Shown here one piece after another: positions 43,464 through 53,760 of a DNA stretch of 64,000 bases. The stretch is from Sulfurovum sp. AR (GTDB taxonomy: Bacteria > Campylobacterota > Campylobacteria > Campylobacterales > Sulfurovaceae): the NCBI RefSeq assembly GCF_000296775.1, contig NZ_AJLE01000001.1, forward strand, positions 243,538 through 307,537, in the 5' to 3' direction. Both the position numbers and the translations under genes were made by a program. Every line of letters begins with the position of its first letter. Position 1 is the first letter of the stretch. Under the pieces are notes generated by a model, which saw only the letters and a list, made by a program, of their open reading frames with translations, was not told the origin of the DNA and did no database searches.

Positions 43464-45229
43464 TGCAAAATAACAGTTGTAGTATCAAAGGCATTGTACG
43501 ACAACTGTTCGACTATAAAAAAGATGTCTTTTTAGGCAATGTACTTGCATTGCTCTCAACACTGCTTGTCGTCATCATTCCACTCTTTATCCCTATACTG
43601 GTCGATGAGCTTTTACTGGGACAGGACCATGGATTCATCACTTGGATATCTGTACACCTCTTCACCTCGGACACCAAAGGGTATGTACTCTTTGTGTTAG
43701 CCCTTATCATCTTTCTTCGCGTCTCCAGCGTACTTTTAAGCATTATGCAAAGCAGAATATTTACGATCATATCAAAAAATATTACGTATAAAATGAGAGA
43801 GTCTTTACTGAAACATCTTAAATATGTTTCACTCAAAGAGTATGAGACGATGCGTGTCGGAGCGGTGACTTCCAAACTGGTCACGGATGTAGAGACGATA
43901 GACGGTTTTGTCAGCAGTACGATCTCTAAGTTCATCATCGCTTGTTTTGTGTTGCTTTTTTCTGCAGCGGTACTCCTGTGGATCCATTGGCAGCTTGCCC
44001 TGTTCATTTTGATCACCAATCCCATCGTGGTCTTCTTTACTGCCAAACTGGCACGAAATATCGGTAAACTTAAAAAAGAGGAAAACAAAGCGGTGGAACT
44101 CTTTCAGTCTGCATTGAATGAAACGTTGGAGCTCTTTCATCAGATACGTGCAGCAAATAAAGAAGCCTACTTCTTTGATAAGAGTGAAGTGAAGGCCAGG
44201 GAACTCAAAGAGCATGCTATTGCATACGGGTATAAGAGTGAAGCAGCGATGAAGTATTCTTACCTGGTATTTTTGAGTGGCTATGAGGTTTTCAGGGCAG
44301 TGAGTATCCTAGCGGTAGCATACTCGGATCTCTCCGTGGGATTGATGCTCGCTATTTTTTCATATCTGTGGGTGATGGTAACACCTACACAAGATATTAT
44401 TAATTTTCAGTATGCACTCTCTACCGCCAGGGCAGCCTGTGCACGTATAAACAGCATCTATACGATGGAACAGGAACCACAAAGAGAAGAAGCGCACGAT
44501 CCTTTTGCTTCTCAAGATGCTATTGATATAGAGGTAAAGGATCTTTCCTTCGCCTACCAGAAAAACAAAAAAATATTAACTAATATTAATATGCATATTA
44601 AGAAAGGGTCAAAGGTTGCTATCGTCGGTGCGAGTGGCTCTGGAAAGACAACACTTGCTAACATACTTGTAGGCTTCTATCCTTTGGTTGAGGGAGAGGT
44701 TATCTATGGAGGAGTTTCCAACAAGGCACTGAAACTTTCCACTATTAGAGAAAATATTCATCTCATCTTGCAACATCCTAAACTCTTTAATGATACAATG
44801 CTGTTTAATCTAACGCTGGGCAAAACGTACACTGCGGATGCAGTACAAAAAGCACTCGAGATCGCACAGCTTACGAATGTTATAGAGCGTTTAGATCTGG
44901 GACTTGATACGCTGGTCGGGAAAGACGGTATCAAGCTCAGTGGAGGGCAACGACAAAGAGTTGCGATAGCAAGGATGATCTTAGCTGACCCTAAAGTGGT
45001 GATCTTTGATGAATCAACCTCGGCTTTGGATGTGCATACAGAGGTAAAGCTCTTTGATGCACTGCATGACTTTTTGTCCCAAAAGACAGTGATCACCATC
45101 GCACACAGACTCAGTACCATTAAAAGTGCAGAGTTCATTTATGTGTTGGAAGATGGTGAAGTGGTTGATAGTGGTACACCAAAAGCACTATTGGCAAAAG
45201 ATGAGAGTTATTTTTCCAGCATGGTTTAA
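43463..45229 (+). CDS. ABC exporter (fused membrane and ATPase domains)
   Basis: A 588-residue half-transporter. The first 330 residues contain six membrane helices of type I exporters; from about 360 on is the ATPase with Walker A GASGSGKTT, the Q-loop ILQHPKLF, signature LSGGQRQRVAIAR, Walker B VVIFDEST and the H-loop TIAHRLST. The exporter fold is of the lipid/drug/peptide kind; no substrate motif is seen. ATG 43463 (TAATG with serB) is chosen over an upstream frame inside serB. The next gene, uppP, starts 12 bases later, suggesting an envelope link. Confidence 0.9.
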   Translation: MQNNSCSIKGIVRQLFDYKKDVFLGNVLALLSTLLVVIIPLFIPILVDELLLGQDHGFITWISVHLFTSDTKGYVLFVLALIIFLRVSSVLLSIMQSRIFTIISKNITYKMRESLLKHLKYVSLKEYETMRVGAVTSKLVTDVETIDGFVSSTISKFIIACFVLLFSAAVLLWIHWQLALFILITNPIVVFFTAKLARNIGKLKKEENKAVELFQSALNETLELFHQIRAANKEAYFFDKSEVKARELKEHAIAYGYKSEAAMKYSYLVFLSGYEVFRAVSILAVAYSDLSVGLMLAIFSYLWVMVTPTQDIINFQYALSTARAACARINSIYTMEQEPQREEAHDPFASQDAIDIEVKDLSFAYQKNKKILTNINMHIKKGSKVAIVGASGSGKTTLANILVGFYPLVEGEVIYGGVSNKALKLSTIRENIHLILQHPKLFNDTMLFNLTLGKTYTADAVQKALEIAQLTNVIERLDLGLDTLVGKDGIKLSGGQRQRVAIARMILADPKVVIFDESTSALDVHTEVKLFDALHDFLSQKTVITIAHRLSTIKSAEFIYVLEDGEVVDSGTPKALLAKDESYFSSMV

Positions 45230-45241
45230 AAAAGGTATACA

Positions 45242-46006
45242 TTGGATATTTTTCAAGCGATAATCATCGGTATTATCGAAGGGTTTACAGAGTTCTTACC
45301 CATTTCATCCACAGGGCATATGATAGTCGCCAGCAAGTTCTTGGGGGTTTCCCAGGATGCGCTGACAAAAGCGTATGAGGTCATCATCCAATTTGCTGCG
45401 ATCATGGCGGTCATGCTTATCTACAAAGAAAAGATCACTTTCAAGAAAGTAGCACTTTGGCAAAAACTCTTTGTTGCTTTTTTACCTTTGGCCATCGTAG
45501 GCTTTATTTTCAAAGATCAGATCAAAACACTTTTTACTGTTGAGGTGGTCGCATGGATGTTCATCATCGGCGGTCTTATTTTTCTTCTACTCGAATATTT
45601 TTACAAAGAAAAAGAGTGGCATATCTCTGAGGTGGAAGCAGTCACTTATAAACAGGCTCTATGGGTCGGTATTGCCCAGATATTTTCACTCATCCCCGGT
45701 ACAAGCAGAGCAGGGGCCACCATTGTGGGCGGGTTATTGGTAGGTATGGACAGAAAAGCATCTGCAGAGTTCTCTTTTTTACTTGCGATTCCCGTCATGG
45801 CAGCAGTGACGGGGTATGACTTGCTGAAACACTATCAGGATTTTACAGATGCAAACTGGGGAGCATTTATTGTAGGATTCATTACAGCATTTATTGTAGC
45901 CTATCTCACGATCAAGCTTTTTTTGGCATTTATTCAGCGTTTTACATTTGTCGCGTTTGGTATCTATAGGATAGTGTTTGGAGTGATTTTATTGATATAC
46001 ATTTAA
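45242..46006 (+). CDS. uppP: Undecaprenyl-diphosphatase UppP (BacA type)
   Basis: A 254-residue protein with eight membrane helices and the two catalytic motifs [17 protein letters not shown] and [15 protein letters not shown]. It recycles the lipid carrier by removing phosphate from undecaprenyl pyrophosphate at the inner membrane. It starts with TTG at 45242, with AAAAAAGG seven bases upstream; no ATG is near. Confidence 0.94.
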   Translation: MDIFQAIIIGIIEGFTEFLPISSTGHMIVASKFLGVSQDALTKAYEVIIQFAAIMAVMLIYKEKITFKKVALWQKLFVAFLPLAIVGFIFKDQIKTLFTVEVVAWMFIIGGLIFLLLEYFYKEKEWHISEVEAVTYKQALWVGIAQIFSLIPGTSRAGATIVGGLLVGMDRKASAEFSFLLAIPVMAAVTGYDLLKHYQDFTDANWGAFIVGFITAFIVAYLTIKLFLAFIQRFTFVAFGIYRIVFGVILLIYI

Positions 46007-46034
46007 ATTGAAAACAGATCTGAATTTATAGAAC

Positions 46035-46101
46035 CTCCTGCGGGAGTTTCTTTTAAGTTCAAAACAAGATTTTTTTTGGACATGAATGAGGTATGCCTCA
46101 T
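46035..46101 (+). promoter_or_regulatory. Two small hairpins between uppP and the helicase gene
   Basis: The first (CTCC/GGAG near 46036-46046, followed by TTTCTTTT) looks like a terminator for uppP. The second is a perfect 6-bp stem ATGAGG (46086-46091) / CCTCAT (46096-46101) with loop TATG, placed five bases before the AAAGG ribosome site (46106-46110). Such placement can modulate translation of an RNA helicase. Confidence 0.4.
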
Positions 46102-46117
46102 ATTTTAAAGGTAAATA

Positions 46118-47500
46118 ATGAAATTTAATGAATTTGATTTTCATGCTGATTTGGCAAAAGGTGTGAAAATAGCAGGCTTTAAAGAGCCTAGTCCTATCCA
46201 GGAGATGGCTATACCTATTATCTCTAACGGTAGTGATATGGTAGGTCAAGCCCATACGGGTACAGGAAAGACAGCAGCATTTGGTCTTCCTATGATGGAT
46301 AAACTTGCCAAAGGTGAGATAGAAAGAGCATTGGTCATCACACCTACAAGAGAGTTGGCAACACAGGTAGCGGATGAACTCTATCATTTGGGACGTTTTG
46401 CAGGTATTAGAACATTGACAGTCTATGGTGGTGTAGGGTATGGACGTCAGATAGCACTGATACATAAAGGTGTACAGATCGTCGTAGCAACACCAGGAAG
46501 ATTGAAAGATCTTTATAGAAAAGGGAAGATCGATGTGTTGAACCCTGAGATCGTTGTACTGGATGAAGCAGATGAAATGCTTGATATGGGTTTTCTTGAT
46601 GAGATCAAAGAGATCTTTGAATATATTCCTCAGAACAGACAAACACTGCTCTTCTCTGCAACGATGCCTGAACCGATCAAAGAGTTGGCGAATAATATTT
46701 TGTATCAACCAGAGTATATCTCTGTTGTAGGTGATGAAGAGACGACAAACAACATCATTGATCAACGCTATTATGTGATCCATGAACACCAAAGAGATGA
46801 AGCGATCGTCAAACTCCTTGAAACAGAAAAGACCAATAAATGTATCATCTTCTGTCGTATGAAAAGAGAAGTAGACAGGTTGACCGAACATTTACAGGCA
46901 TTGGGATTTAATGCCAATGGTTTACACGGTGACTTGGAACAGATGGACAGGGAAGTGGTCATTAAAGCCTATAGAAGGGGTGAAACAAAGATCATGGTGG
47001 CTACAGATGTCGCCGCACGTGGCTTGGATGTAAAAGATGTCACACATGTCTTTAATTATCATATTCCTTTTGACCCGCAAAGTTATGTACACCGTATTGG
47101 TCGTACAGGACGTGCAGGAAGAAGTGGTCAAGCTATCACTTTGGTGACAACCGAAGAGTTCAAAGAGCTTCAACGTATCCAAAAAGAAGTAGGTGCAGAG
47201 ATGCGTTTAGCTACGATTCAAGGTGGCTCAGGACTGGATGATGCAAGCTGTGAATATTTGGCTGAACAGATCAGAAATATCCAGGTACATGACGATGCAG
47301 CAACATTATTGGAGTACATGGGTGATATGGACAAAGAGCTGCTTCTGACAAAACTCATTTCACGTATCATAGAAGAAGAACAGCAAAACATAGGAACGCA
47401 GATAGGTTTTGATCAAAATACTGTAGATCAGATGATTCAAGGATATGTAGAGGAACAAAAAGTTACGCGTAATAAGAATCGTAGAAAAAAGAGAAGATAA
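46118..47500 (+). CDS. DEAD-box RNA helicase
   Basis: A 460-residue protein with the full motif set: Q-motif FKEPSPIQ, AHTGTGKT at 45-52, TPTRELA, TPGR, DEAD, SAT, and HRIGRTGRAGR. The tail ends in the basic cluster KVTRNKNRRKKRR, for RNA contact. Likely a RhlE/CsdA-type helicase in RNA decay or ribosome assembly. A terminator stem overlaps its stop. Confidence 0.93.
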   Translation: MKFNEFDFHADLAKGVKIAGFKEPSPIQEMAIPIISNGSDMVGQAHTGTGKTAAFGLPMMDKLAKGEIERALVITPTRELATQVADELYHLGRFAGIRTLTVYGGVGYGRQIALIHKGVQIVVATPGRLKDLYRKGKIDVLNPEIVVLDEADEMLDMGFLDEIKEIFEYIPQNRQTLLFSATMPEPIKELANNILYQPEYISVVGDEETTNNIIDQRYYVIHEHQRDEAIVKLLETEKTNKCIIFCRMKREVDRLTEHLQALGFNANGLHGDLEQMDREVVIKAYRRGETKIMVATDVAARGLDVKDVTHVFNYHIPFDPQSYVHRIGRTGRAGRSGQAITLVTTEEFKELQRIQKEVGAEMRLATIQGGSGLDDASCEYLAEQIRNIQVHDDAATLLEYMGDMDKELLLTKLISRIIEEEQQNIGTQIGFDQNTVDQMIQGYVEEQKVTRNKNRRKKRR

Positions 47501-47512
47501 TTCTTCTTTTTT
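47492..47512 (+). terminator. Rho-independent terminator of the helicase gene
   Basis: AGAAGA (47492-47497), loop TAAT, TCTTCT (47502-47507), then a run of T to 47512. The stem includes the helicase stop codon. Confidence 0.6.
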
Positions 47513-47571
47513 ACCTAATAACAAGCAAAACTATTTTAAAATCTGTAAACTTATAAAGTGAGGTCAATCAC

Positions 47572-47817
47572 ATGGAAATAGATTTAGTAAGCGAAGGCTT
47601 AAAATTTATGGTGCTGGGAATGCTGATCGTATTTATCTTTCTAGTTATCCTGGTTCAGATAATGAAGCTACAAGCTAAAATCATCAGTAAGTACTTCCCT
47701 GATAAAGCAGTTGAAGCAGCTCCTGTTTCAACCAATGCTGCACAGGAAGCTGAGAAAGAAGCACATCATGTTGCAGCTATCGTTGCAGCAATCAAAGAAT
47801 TTCGCAAACAATCATAA
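47572..47817 (+). CDS. oadG: Oxaloacetate decarboxylase gamma chain
   Basis: An 81-residue protein with one N-terminal membrane helix (LKFMVLGMLIVFIFLVILVQIMKL) and a short charged cytoplasmic tail rich in Ala and Glu, as in OadG. The subunit holds the complex together and binds zinc in other species. It is the first gene of oadG-oadA-oadB, which are 16 and 5 bases apart. Confidence 0.85.
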   Translation: MEIDLVSEGLKFMVLGMLIVFIFLVILVQIMKLQAKIISKYFPDKAVEAAPVSTNAAQEAEKEAHHVAAIVAAIKEFRKQS

Positions 47818-47833
47818 AAACAAGGTATCGTAA

Positions 47834-49639
47834 ATGGCTAAAAAATATATTGATGTAATGGACACAACTTTTAGAGACGGATTTCAGTCTGTCTTTGGTG
47901 GTCGTGTACTTATGGATGATTTCTTCCCTGCTGTAGAGGCAGCGAAGAATGCAGGTATTAATCACTTCGAATTTGGTGGTGGAGCAAGATTCCAATCACT
48001 CTTCTTCTACTTACAAGAAAATGCATTTGACATGATGGACGGTTTTAGAGAGATCGTAGGGCCGGATGCTAACCTTCAAGTACTTTCACGTGGTATCAAC
48101 ACAGTAATGCTTGATACTGGTAGCCGTGAAATGATAGAACTCTTCGCAAAAATGTTTAAAAAGCATGGTACAACAACCGTACGTAACTTTGATGCATTGA
48201 ATGATGTGAACAATCTTGCATTTTCTGCAGAAATGATCAAAAAACATGGTCTTGACCATGAAGTAGTGGTAACAATGATGGACCTTCCTCCGGGATGTAA
48301 AGGTGCACATGATGTTGCTTTTTATGAAAAAACACTCAGAAATATCTTAGACTCAGGTATCTCTTTTGACAGCGTTTGTTTCAAAGATGCATCAGGAACA
48401 GCAAACCCTCATAAAGTCTATGAAACGATCACTATGGCTAGAAAGCTTCTTGGCGAGAGTGTACACTTGAGACTTCATACACATGAAACCGCAGGTGTTT
48501 CTGTAGCATCATATCTTGCTGCATTGGATGCAGGAGCAAATGGTATCGATATGGCAGCTTCACCTGTAAGTGGTGGTACCAGCCAACCGGATATCCTTAC
48601 AATGCTTCATGCAACAAAAGGAACAGATTATAACCTTGGTGATCTACAGCTTGATAAAGTGCTTAAGTATGAAGAGAGACTTAAAGAGTGTCTTTCTGAT
48701 TATATGATCCCGCCTGAAGCAACACAGGTATCACCGCTTATTCCATTCTCACCTATGCCTGGTGGTGCATTGACAGCCAATACTCAAATGATGAGAGATG
48801 CGGGAGACCTTGAGAAATTTGATCAAGTGATCGCTGCAATGAAAGAGGTTGTAGAGCGTGGTGGTTATGGTACATCTGTAACACCAGTAAGTCAATTCTA
48901 CTGGCAGCAGGCATATGCCAACGTAATGTTCGGACCATGGAAACAGATCGCTCCAGGATATGGACGTATGGTACTTGGTTACTTCGGTAAAACACCGGTA
49001 CAAGCAGATGAGGAGATCATCAAACTTGCATCTGATAAATTGGGTCTAGAACCAACGACAGAAAATCCTTTGGATATTGCGGATAGAGATGAAACAAAAT
49101 CTATCGCACACTGGACAAAAGTACTTGAAGATGAAGGTTTGTCAACCTCAGATGAAAACATCTTCATCGCAGGTGCATGTGCAGAAAAAGGTATTGGGTT
49201 CTTGAAGGGTGAAAGTCCTCTCATGGTAAGAAAAGGTCAAGAAAATAATTGTAAGGGAGAAAAAGAGATGGCAGGAAATTATACAGTAGTAGTAGATGGT
49301 AAACAATATAGCGTACAAGTAGCAGAGGGTGAGGGAGATATCCAAATTGCACCTGCAGCGCCTGCAGCACAAGTAAATGCAGTAGCAGAAGCAGCAACAC
49401 CGGCATTGGTACCAGGTGCAGCAGGAAGTGTGGAGATACACTCACAGACTCCAGGTAATGTATGGAAGATCGTGAAAAACCCGGGTGATACTGTTGCTGA
49501 AGGTGATGTGATCATGATCCTTGAAGCGATGAAGATGGAAATCGATATCGCTGCACCACAAGCGGGTAAAATTGCCTCAATTAATGTCAATGTCAACGAT
49601 GCAGTCGCAGACGGACAACTTCTAGCCACGATGGAGTAG
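47834..49639 (+). CDS. oadA: Oxaloacetate decarboxylase alpha chain (biotin-containing)
   Basis: A 601-residue protein. The carboxyltransferase barrel comes first ([59 protein letters not shown]), then a conserved helical domain, an Ala/Pro-rich linker (about 490-525) and a biotinyl domain with [11 protein letters not shown], biotinyl Lys567. It moves CO2 from oxaloacetate to biotin as part of the sodium-pumping decarboxylase. The first barrel motif reads FRDGFQS where pyruvate-carboxylase relatives often have RDAHQS, a divergent form also seen in some proteobacterial OadA. Confidence 0.93.
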   Translation: MAKKYIDVMDTTFRDGFQSVFGGRVLMDDFFPAVEAAKNAGINHFEFGGGARFQSLFFYLQENAFDMMDGFREIVGPDANLQVLSRGINTVMLDTGSREMIELFAKMFKKHGTTTVRNFDALNDVNNLAFSAEMIKKHGLDHEVVVTMMDLPPGCKGAHDVAFYEKTLRNILDSGISFDSVCFKDASGTANPHKVYETITMARKLLGESVHLRLHTHETAGVSVASYLAALDAGANGIDMAASPVSGGTSQPDILTMLHATKGTDYNLGDLQLDKVLKYEERLKECLSDYMIPPEATQVSPLIPFSPMPGGALTANTQMMRDAGDLEKFDQVIAAMKEVVERGGYGTSVTPVSQFYWQQAYANVMFGPWKQIAPGYGRMVLGYFGKTPVQADEEIIKLASDKLGLEPTTENPLDIADRDETKSIAHWTKVLEDEGLSTSDENIFIAGACAEKGIGFLKGESPLMVRKGQENNCKGEKEMAGNYTVVVDGKQYSVQVAEGEGDIQIAPAAPAAQVNAVAEAATPALVPGAAGSVEIHSQTPGNVWKIVKNPGDTVAEGDVIMILEAMKMEIDIAAPQAGKIASINVNVNDAVADGQLLATME

Positions 49640-49644
49640 TCGGT

Positions 49645-50970
49645 ATGAAGCTTAAACATCTTTTACTCTCGATGATGTTCGCTTTTACAGCACTCACATC
49701 AACAGTGCAAGCCAGTGTGCATGAAGCACCTGCTGCACCTGCACAAGAAGAACAAGCCTATGAACCTAAATCTATCACGCAACTTCTTGTGAGCTTTTTT
49801 GAAACTACAGGTCTTAATGCAATGGTAAACCCAGAAGAGGGTGTCAAGAATGGTCATGGTGATGAGATGAGTTTATTTGCCCAAAGTTGGGGTAAACTTA
49901 TTATGTTTATTATCATTTTTCTTCTTTTCTATTTAGCTATCGCTAAAGGATTTGAACCACTTCTTCTTTTACCTATCGCTTTTGGTGGACTTCTCGCCAA
50001 TATACCTATTGCCAATATGACAGGCGATCATGGAATGCTGGGTATTATCTATAATATGGGTATTGCTAACGAATTCTTCCCTTTGTTGATCTTTATGGGT
50101 GTTGGAGCGATGACAGACTTCGGACCACTTCTTTCTAACCCTAAAACAGCACTTCTTGGTGGGGCTGCTCAGTTCGGTATCTTTGGTTCATTGGTTGGTG
50201 CAGCAGCACTTTCTCAGTATACAGGAATGGTAGACTTTACACTGAAACAATCTGCAGCGATCAGTATTATCGGTGGGGCTGATGGTCCTACATCTATCTT
50301 TATCGCGTCGGCATTGGCACCGGAACTTCTTGGAGCAATCGCAGTTGCAGCCTATTCATACATGGCATTGGTACCAGTGATCCAGCCACCGATAATGAGA
50401 GCGTTAACAACAAAAGAAGAGCGTCAGATCGTGATGAAGACTACGAGAAAAGTAAATAGACTTGAAAAGCTTATTTTCCCTCTGATCGTTATTATGATGA
50501 TCGCACTTATCTTACCGGATGCAGCACCACTTATGGGTTCTTTTGCACTTGGTAACTTTGCAAAAGAGTCAGGGGTTGTTGACAGACTTTCTAATGAGAT
50601 GCAAAATTCACTCATTAATATTGTGACTATTTTCCTTGGTCTGGGTGTGGGTTCTAAACTTGCTTCAGATTCATTCCTGGTAGCTGAGACAATGGGTATT
50701 ATGATCATTGGTCTTCTTGCCTTCGCTGCGGGTACAGCAGCAGGTGTGATCATGGGTAAGATCATGAACAAGTTCTCAAAAGAGCCTATTAATCCACTTA
50801 TCGGCGCAGCGGGAGTTTCTGCGGTACCGATGGCAGCAAGGGTTGTAAGTAAAGTTGGTTCTGAAGAAAAACCGGGTAATATTCTACTCATGCATGCTAT
50901 GGGTCCAAATGTGGCCGGTGTTATCGGGTCAGCTGTAGCAGCAGGTGTACTACTCTCTATCTTTAAATAA
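49645..50970 (+). CDS. oadB: Oxaloacetate decarboxylase beta chain (sodium pump)
   Basis: A 441-residue membrane protein with about nine hydrophobic segments and the OadB signatures [51 protein letters not shown] and [14 protein letters not shown]. It decarboxylates carboxybiotin and pumps sodium. It has an added N-terminus: a signal-peptide-like stretch ([20 protein letters not shown]) and a linker of about 60 residues before the normal start of the family. Confidence 0.93.
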   Translation: MKLKHLLLSMMFAFTALTSTVQASVHEAPAAPAQEEQAYEPKSITQLLVSFFETTGLNAMVNPEEGVKNGHGDEMSLFAQSWGKLIMFIIIFLLFYLAIAKGFEPLLLLPIAFGGLLANIPIANMTGDHGMLGIIYNMGIANEFFPLLIFMGVGAMTDFGPLLSNPKTALLGGAAQFGIFGSLVGAAALSQYTGMVDFTLKQSAAISIIGGADGPTSIFIASALAPELLGAIAVAAYSYMALVPVIQPPIMRALTTKEERQIVMKTTRKVNRLEKLIFPLIVIMMIALILPDAAPLMGSFALGNFAKESGVVDRLSNEMQNSLINIVTIFLGLGVGSKLASDSFLVAETMGIMIIGLLAFAAGTAAGVIMGKIMNKFSKEPINPLIGAAGVSAVPMAARVVSKVGSEEKPGNILLMHAMGPNVAGVIGSAVAAGVLLSIFK

Positions 50971-51176
50971 AACGTAGTATTACAGTTTGTGCTTCCTCTT
51001 TTGAGGAAGTATAAGTGAGCAAATAGAGACTATTTCCTCACTTATGCTTTAGCATGATAAACATAAGAAGCGGTACCGCTTGAGTACTCTACCGAAGAGA
51101 GAACTCAGTGTGAACGTAGTAAAGACGGACTTGGTTCGTTTTACATTAAAATAAAAAAGAAAGAAATAGGATACTT
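50971..51176 (+). promoter_or_regulatory. Hairpin-rich leader region of pckA
   Basis: Five inverted repeats lie in this 206-base gap. CTTCCTC/GAGGAAG (50992-51009, loop TTTT) is perhaps the oad terminator. ATAAGTGAG (51011-51019) / CTCACTTAT (51037-51045) encloses AAATA/TATTT, making a 14-bp stem with one mismatch. The others are ATGC/GCAT near 51044-51055, the perfect palindrome AAGCGGTACCGCTT (51069-51082) and GAGTACTC (51083-51090). AACGTAGTA occurs at 50971-50979 and 51114-51122. No known riboswitch is recognised. Confidence 0.5.
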
Positions 51177-52766
51177 ATGAGTACTAAAACGCCCAACGGA
51201 CTTGATAAACTAGGATTGAAAGATATTGGAGATATCTATTACAATTTAAGTTATGACGAGTTGCAAGCGCACGAGGTAAACAGCGGAGAGTGTAAGATCT
51301 CAACATCAGGTACAGCAATGTGTGATACAGGAATCTTCACAGGACGTAGTCCTAAAGATAAATATTTTGTTGATCAAGCACCTTCAAACGAACATATTGC
51401 TTGGGGTGATGTCAATGCAAAGATCAGTAAGGAAGTATATGATGAACTTCTTGATCTTACGTTAACTCAACTTTCTGGCAAGAACATTTATGTGACAGAT
51501 GTCTATGCTGGAGCAAGTGCAGCAAGTAAGCGTTCTGTACGTTTTGTGACAGAAGTAGCATGGCAGGCACATTTTGTTAAAAATATGTTCATCCGTCCTA
51601 CGGAATCTGAACTGGAAAGATTTCAACCAGACTTTACCGTTTATAATGCATGTAAAGCGGTAGATGAAAAATACAAAGAACACGGATTGAATTCTGATGT
51701 GTTTGTCGTCTTTAATGTGGAAGAGAATATCGGTATCATCGGTGGTACCTGGTATGGTGGTGAGATGAAAAAAGGTATCTTCTCTATGATGAACTACTGG
51801 TTACCACTTGAGGGTAAACTTCCTATGCACTGTTCAGCGAATGTAGGTAAAGATGGTGATGTTTGTCTATTCTTTGGACTTTCCGGTACAGGAAAAACGA
51901 CGCTTTCAACAGATCCTCAAAGAGCACTTATCGGTGATGATGAACATGGTTGGGACAATCATGGTGTTTTCAACTTTGAAGGTGGATGTTACGCCAAAGT
52001 GATCAATCTTGATGAGAAATCCGAACCAGAGATCTATGGTGCTATTGTGAAAGATGCACTTTTGGAGAATGTTGTTGCCGATGAACATGGTAATGTTGAC
52101 TATACGGATGGTTCTAAAACAGAGAATACACGTGTATCCTATCCTATAGAACACATTGAAAACCACAAAAAAGACCTGCAGGCTGGTCACCCGAATAATA
52201 TCATCTTCCTTTCAGCGGATGCATTTGGTGTCTTGCCTCCGGTAAGTAAATTGACCAAAGAACAGGCAATGTACTACTTCCTTAGCGGTTATACAGCGAA
52301 AGTAGCTGGAACAGAGAGAGGTATTACTGAACCTGTTGCAACGTTCTCTGCATGTTTTGGTGAAGCCTTTTTACCACTGCATCCAACTGTCTATGCCAAA
52401 CTTCTTGGTGAGAAGATAGATGAGCATGGTGTAAATGTTTACCTGGTAAATACAGGATGGACAGGTGGTCCTTACGGTACAGGTAAGCGTATGAGTATTA
52501 AAAATACAAGAGCATGTATCGATGGTATCTTAAGTGGCGCTATCTTGAATACAGAGTTCGAAACACTTGATACTTTTAATCTTGCTATTCCTAAAACGTT
52601 AGAGGGTGTGGATACGGCTGTACTTAACCCAAGAAACACATGGGAAGATAAAGCGGAGTATGATGCAATGTTAGCGAAACTTGCCGGTATGTTCCAGGAG
52701 AATTTCCATCGCTATGATGGAAATGGTGATGAGTTTGACTTCGCATCTGCAGGTCCACAACTATAA
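51177..52766 (+). CDS. pckA: Phosphoenolpyruvate carboxykinase (ATP)
   Basis: A 529-residue protein of standard length with [10 protein letters not shown], the P-loop [12 protein letters not shown] (residues about 233-242), IGDDEHGWD (metal site) and [14 protein letters not shown]. It converts oxaloacetate and ATP to phosphoenolpyruvate, linking the TCA or reductive TCA cycle to sugar synthesis. It lies directly downstream of oadGAB, so oxaloacetate handling genes are clustered. Confidence 0.96.
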   Translation: MSTKTPNGLDKLGLKDIGDIYYNLSYDELQAHEVNSGECKISTSGTAMCDTGIFTGRSPKDKYFVDQAPSNEHIAWGDVNAKISKEVYDELLDLTLTQLSGKNIYVTDVYAGASAASKRSVRFVTEVAWQAHFVKNMFIRPTESELERFQPDFTVYNACKAVDEKYKEHGLNSDVFVVFNVEENIGIIGGTWYGGEMKKGIFSMMNYWLPLEGKLPMHCSANVGKDGDVCLFFGLSGTGKTTLSTDPQRALIGDDEHGWDNHGVFNFEGGCYAKVINLDEKSEPEIYGAIVKDALLENVVADEHGNVDYTDGSKTENTRVSYPIEHIENHKKDLQAGHPNNIIFLSADAFGVLPPVSKLTKEQAMYYFLSGYTAKVAGTERGITEPVATFSACFGEAFLPLHPTVYAKLLGEKIDEHGVNVYLVNTGWTGGPYGTGKRMSIKNTRACIDGILSGAILNTEFETLDTFNLAIPKTLEGVDTAVLNPRNTWEDKAEYDAMLAKLAGMFQENFHRYDGNGDEFDFASAGPQL

Positions 52767-52773
52767 CACTATA

Positions 52774-52799
52774 GACTCACACATCATGTTGTGTGAGTC
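52774..52799 (+). terminator. Strong hairpin after pckA
   Basis: A perfect 10-bp stem GACTCACACA (52774-52783) / TGTGTGAGTC (52790-52799) with loop TCATGT begins 8 bases after the stop. The following bases TTAACACTCCACTTTTT give only a late T-run. Confidence 0.7.
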
Positions 52800-53098
52800 T
52801 TAACACTCCACTTTTTATATTACTAAATTAACACTATACCCAGTATCGTCTATTTTAGTATGTTTATATCTTGGGTTATTCATCATAAACGTATTACAGT
52901 TGATCTATGATCTTTAAAAAGCATAAGAAATCGATTTTAATCCTTATCTCACAAACTAAATTAAGCAGCATTATCACTTAATAGTGTACTTTACTCTTAG
53001 AAAAATAGAATGAATAGATTACAAGTTTGTTGTATCTGAACTTTATTATTTATGTTTTGCTATTAAATAGACGATTGACCTAGTAAAAAATCAATAAC
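52800..53098. other. Intergenic AT-rich stretch without a recognisable gene
   Basis: About 300 bases between the pckA terminator and the minus-strand remnant show no frame of coding quality on either strand and no clear repeat. It marks the start of the more accessory part of the window. Confidence 0.4.
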
Positions 53099-53318
53099 TT
53101 AAGTAATTAAAAGCGTAGCAATATACATAACCAACCCCAATCCTATACCGTAAACTATGTGAGTAAGAATTGGAGCAAGTATTGTGTTTTTTTTTCGGTA
53201 TTCTTTTTAATCCAAAAAGCCCCCATCCAAGGGAAGGCATCATCTGATTCCGAATACTACACAGCCGCAAAGAATAAACTGCTTCAAAATGGTTGTAAGG
53301 TAGGCTACTCAGTAGCAT
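53099..53318 (-). pseudogene. Remnant of a small membrane protein, frameshifted at A9
   Basis: Read on the minus strand, MMPSLGWGLFGLKRIP runs into a run of nine A (complement of 53187-53195). In that frame the rest is nonsense, but with one A less it continues KKNTILAPILTHIVYGIGLGLVMYIATLLIT and stops at 53099. This is a clear membrane helix with a membrane-protein-like loop. Upstream of MMPSLGW the frame loses hydrophobic character, so the 5' part of the gene is also missing. The family is uncertain (it resembles small four-helix DUF6789-like proteins). Confidence 0.45.
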
Positions 53319-53533
53319 GTTCGAAAAATGCCTCTAGTATGGAGCTTGATTTTAAAAAAGAACAGTTCGTTCAGATGGATGCAGTAAGTGATGACCATGG
53401 TGTTTTTGACAACCCCGAGGATTATTTTACCTCACCTCAGTACAAAAACAGACCGAATGCATTAACACTTTTTTTCTACAGAATATTGATCGGAAGTGTC
53501 AATGAGAGGATTAAAAAAATGCGTTACTCGTAG
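53159..53533 (+). CDS. Hypothetical protein, probably a truncated fragment
   Basis: A 124-codon plus-strand frame beginning at GTG 53159 without a ribosome site. Its first 30 codons are antisense to the membrane-protein remnant and are unlikely to be real. The later part (SSMELDFKKEQFVQMDAVSDDHGVFDNPEDYFTSPQYKNRPNALTLFFYRI) has plausible protein composition but I recognise no family. I read it as the 3' end of a gene cut at about 53240-53260. Confidence 0.35.
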   Translation: MSKNWSKYCVFFSVFFLIQKAPIQGKASSDSEYYTAAKNKLLQNGCKVGYSVACSKNASSMELDFKKEQFVQMDAVSDDHGVFDNPEDYFTSPQYKNRPNALTLFFYRILIGSVNERIKKMRYS

Positions 53534-53760
53534 TCTGTTATACCAGACATAAAAATATGGAAGAGTGAAATACTTCTTGAAATAGTGGGACTTTTTCTGT
53601 ATACTAGTTATACTTCCACAAAGGGGATTAAAGATATTTTGTTATTTTAATAAACAGTAATGTGTTCAATTTGGATCATTCATTCAAACGAAACGATATT
53701 GTTAGTATTGATAGGACTTATGATACTGACATCCGCTATTACTACTGAGGAGTCATTAAT

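Noticed and set aside
45989..46891. A long open frame (300 codons) on the minus strand opposite the DEAD-box helicase
   Set aside because: It is the antisense of a well-conserved gene, has Cys/His/Phe-rich composition typical of reversed AT-rich coding DNA, no ribosome site and no recognisable domain.
49279..49659. An Ala/Thr-rich open frame antisense to the OadA linker and biotinyl domain
   Set aside because: Its composition comes from reversing the Ala/Pro linker; no independent coding sign.
51011..51090. Reading the pckA leader hairpins as a CRISPR or REP array
   Set aside because: The stems differ in sequence and are not repeated at regular spacing.
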